From Ureibacillus manganicus DSM 26584 (GTDB taxonomy: Bacteria; Bacillota; Bacilli; Bacillales_A; Planococcaceae): a stretch of 45,125 nt of DNA. Location: positions 1 to 45,125 of the forward strand of contig NZ_JPVN01000026.1 of the NCBI RefSeq assembly GCF_000772945.1. The letters are read 5' to 3'. Made by a program: the position numbers and the translations under genes. Shown in pieces: positions 43,429-45,125 of the stretch. How positions within the stretch are numbered: position 1 is the stretch's first letter; every line of letters begins with the position of its first letter. The notes below the pieces were generated by a model. It saw nothing but the letters and a program-made list of their open reading frames with translations. It was not told the origin of the DNA and searched no databases.

Positions 43429-45125
43429 TTGAAGAAAAAACGTAAAAAGATCCATTTTAATCGAACCTTTGCGACAACCGTACTCGTATCATCGGCATTA
43501 CTGTTACCAACAATCGTAGCTGCGAGTGGTTTTAGTGATGTGAAAAGCACAGATTATTTTAGTGAATATGTAACGGAGTTAGTTGCGCGGGACATTATTC
43601 ACGGGTTTCCTGATGGTACATTCCGTCCGCATCAACCAATTACACGTGGTGAGGCAGTAAGAATTATTACGAAACTATTAGACTTAGATACGTCTACGGT
43701 TCATCACTCAATTTTTAAAGATGTTTCTGAAAACCACATTTTTTATAAAGAAATTACCGCACTTGCTGAGGCCAAGCTCATATCTGGATATGGTGATGGC
43801 ACATTTCTACCAGAAAAACCTATAACGAGATATGAAATGGCAATTCTTCTTTCAAACGTTTTTCAATTAACTTCCAAAAATACCGAAACCCTCCCATTTA
43901 AAGATATTGATCCAAAATTTCAACAGGTTGTAGCAGTATTATACGAGAATCACATCACATCTGGAACTTCCGAAACGACTTTTGGGGGTAGTCAATTTGT
44001 GACAAGAGGTCAATTTGCTAAATTTATTATTCTAGCAGAGAAAGCCTCCAATATAAAGGAACCTAATACAGAAGGTAGTAAGGATACGCCTTATGAACCA
44101 CCAATCGCGTTGGTTATCTCAGGAATTAAAGATGGTGAGTACTATAATCATGATATAAAAATTTTAGTTAATGTAGGAGTCTCTTACTTAAAGAAAGATA
44201 ATGATCCTGAAATTCGAATTTCAAATGGAAATACCATCACAGAAGATGGGGAGTATGTTTTTACAAATAACTATTTAGGTAACAAAACGATCATACGATT
44301 TGTCATAGACAAAATAGCGCCTATTATTTCTGGTGTTTCTGAAGGTGAGTTCTACAAACAACCAGTAAGTCCTGAGTTCAATGAAGGAGAGGCAACATTA
44401 TCAAAAGATGGTGGACCATTTGATTCGTTTACCTCAGGTACAGAAATTCGTGAGGATGGCCATTATGAGTTAAAAGTAGTTGATAAAGCAGGGAATGCTA
44501 CAGTTGTCGAATTTACTATTGACCAAGTTGCGCCTGTGATTAGTGGGGTAGGAGATGGTGAAGTCCGAAATTCTCAATTTACTCCGACGTTTAATGAAGG
44601 AACAGGTCGGATTTCTAAAAACGGCGGTGAATTCGTTTCATTTGCATCAGGAGCAGTTGTTGATGAAGAAGGTCAATATACATTAGAAGTGACAGACGAA
44701 GCAGGAAATGTCACAATAGTCCAATTTACAATCGACAAAACTGAGCCAATCATCACAAATGTAGAAGAAGGTAAACATTATCAAAGCGTTGCCCCGGAAT
44801 TTAATGAAGGAACAGCTATCTTAACGAAAGATGGTGGAACAGGTACTGATTTTATATCAGGTACCGAGATAACAGAAAACGGTCAATATACGCTAGAAGT
44901 AACTGATGCAGCAGGCAACAAAACGAGCGTGCAGTTTACTGTCGATAATCAAGCGCCGGAGATTAGTGGTGTAATAGATGGAGAAATCCGAAATAGCCAA
45001 TTTACTCCGACGTTTAATGAAGGAACAGGACGAATTTCAAAAGATGATGGTGAATTCAAAGAGTGTATCTCAGGGACCACTGTAAGTGATGAAGGTCATT
45101 ATAAGTTAGAAGTAGAAGACCTAGC
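43429..45125 (+). CDS. SLH-domain surface protein with tandem Ig-like repeats (3' end outside window)
   Basis: At least 565 residues, open to the window edge. A signal peptide (KKKRKK, hydrophobic core ATTVLVSSALLLPTIVAA) precedes three SLH domains: HGFPDGTFRPHQPITRGEA, SGYGDGTFLPEKPITRYEMA and SGTSETTFGGSQFVTRGQFA. A short linker follows, then a degenerate and three full Ig-like repeats plus part of a fourth, starting at 44317, 44530, 44743 and 44953 (71, 71 and 70 residues), each with a PxFNEG, SGT, Y(T/E)LEV and D.AGN frame. The start is TTG 43429: AGGGGG is seven bases ahead of it but only one from ATG 43423. Likely an adhesin or wall protein held by pyruvylated polymer. Confidence 0.88.
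   Translation, partial: MKKKRKKIHFNRTFATTVLVSSALLLPTIVAASGFSDVKSTDYFSEYVTELVARDIIHGFPDGTFRPHQPITRGEAVRIITKLLDLDTSTVHHSIFKDVSENHIFYKEITALAEAKLISGYGDGTFLPEKPITRYEMAILLSNVFQLTSKNTETLPFKDIDPKFQQVVAVLYENHITSGTSETTFGGSQFVTRGQFAKFIILAEKASNIKEPNTEGSKDTPYEPPIALVISGIKDGEYYNHDIKILVNVGVSYLKKDNDPEIRISNGNTITEDGEYVFTNNYLGNKTIIRFVIDKIAPIISGVSEGEFYKQPVSPEFNEGEATLSKDGGPFDSFTSGTEIREDGHYELKVVDKAGNATVVEFTIDQVAPVISGVGDGEVRNSQFTPTFNEGTGRISKNGGEFVSFASGAVVDEEGQYTLEVTDEAGNVTIVQFTIDKTEPIITNVEEGKHYQSVAPEFNEGTAILTKDGGTGTDFISGTEITENGQYTLEVTDAAGNKTSVQFTVDNQAPEISGVIDGEIRNSQFTPTFNEGTGRISKDDGEFKECISGTTVSDEGHYKLEVEDL

Overview
The window looks like chromosomal DNA from an AT-rich Gram-positive Bacillales, most likely Planococcaceae (Lysinibacillus, Psychrobacillus or Solibacillus type). 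The reasons are the conserved block ymfJ-ymfK-rodZ-pgsA-cinA-recA-rny, SLH-domain surface proteins, strong AGGAGG ribosome sites with frequent GTG/TTG starts, a Bacillus-type LexA box before recA, and a ComK homologue. The genus is an inference.

Region 1 (1-11 kb) is the housekeeping block: DUF3243 protein, DUF3388 protein (YmfK), RodZ, PgsA, CinA, RecA and RNase Y. It is interrupted by a small two-gene unit of unknown function between cinA and recA, a TIM-barrel protein after recA, and three intergenic arrays of degenerate repeats with a near-exact 21-nt period (1-124, 3397-3582, 8234-8870). Each array has its own core sequence. A perfect 227-bp tandem duplication lies in the third. pgsA has a leader with two mutually exclusive hairpins, and rny has a GC-rich structured leader behind a consensus promoter.

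Region 2 (11-37 kb) is a cell-surface locus. An SLH-domain protein and a membrane-anchored protein of unknown function precede a long plus-strand polysaccharide operon. The operon starts with the capABC tyrosine kinase/phosphatase module and continues with capD, pgi, capM, capN, a capL-like transferase and capE-capF-capG. This is the Staphylococcus aureus type 5/8 gene set for making and linking D-FucNAc and L-FucNAc. The variable part follows: glycosyltransferases, Wzy-type polymerase, pyruvyltransferase-family protein, Wzx flippase, a nitroreductase-family protein and galE, ended by a terminator. CapD/CapN with CapM would load D-FucNAc-1-P on undecaprenyl phosphate, CapE/F/G make UDP-L-FucNAc, the transferases complete the repeat unit, Wzx flips it, Wzy polymerises it and CapA/B/C control length and output. 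SLH domains bind pyruvylated wall polymers, so a pyruvyltransferase-family gene between two SLH genes may be meaningful.

Region 3 (37-43.3 kb) is accessory. It has minus-strand genes for an unknown protein with a likely frameshifted end, two related winged-helix proteins of phage/plasmid replication type and a small sigma-70 factor, divergent from a plus-strand comK-family gene whose leader carries an 8-codon micro-ORF. After it come a GNAT acetyltransferase, a HesB-like small protein, a small membrane protein, a coding remnant and three copies of a GGGACAAGGGG-type palindromic intergenic element.

Region 4 (43.4 kb to the end) is a second SLH protein with tandem 70-71-residue Ig-like repeats, running off the window. 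I saw no rRNA, tRNA, CRISPR array or intact insertion sequence.
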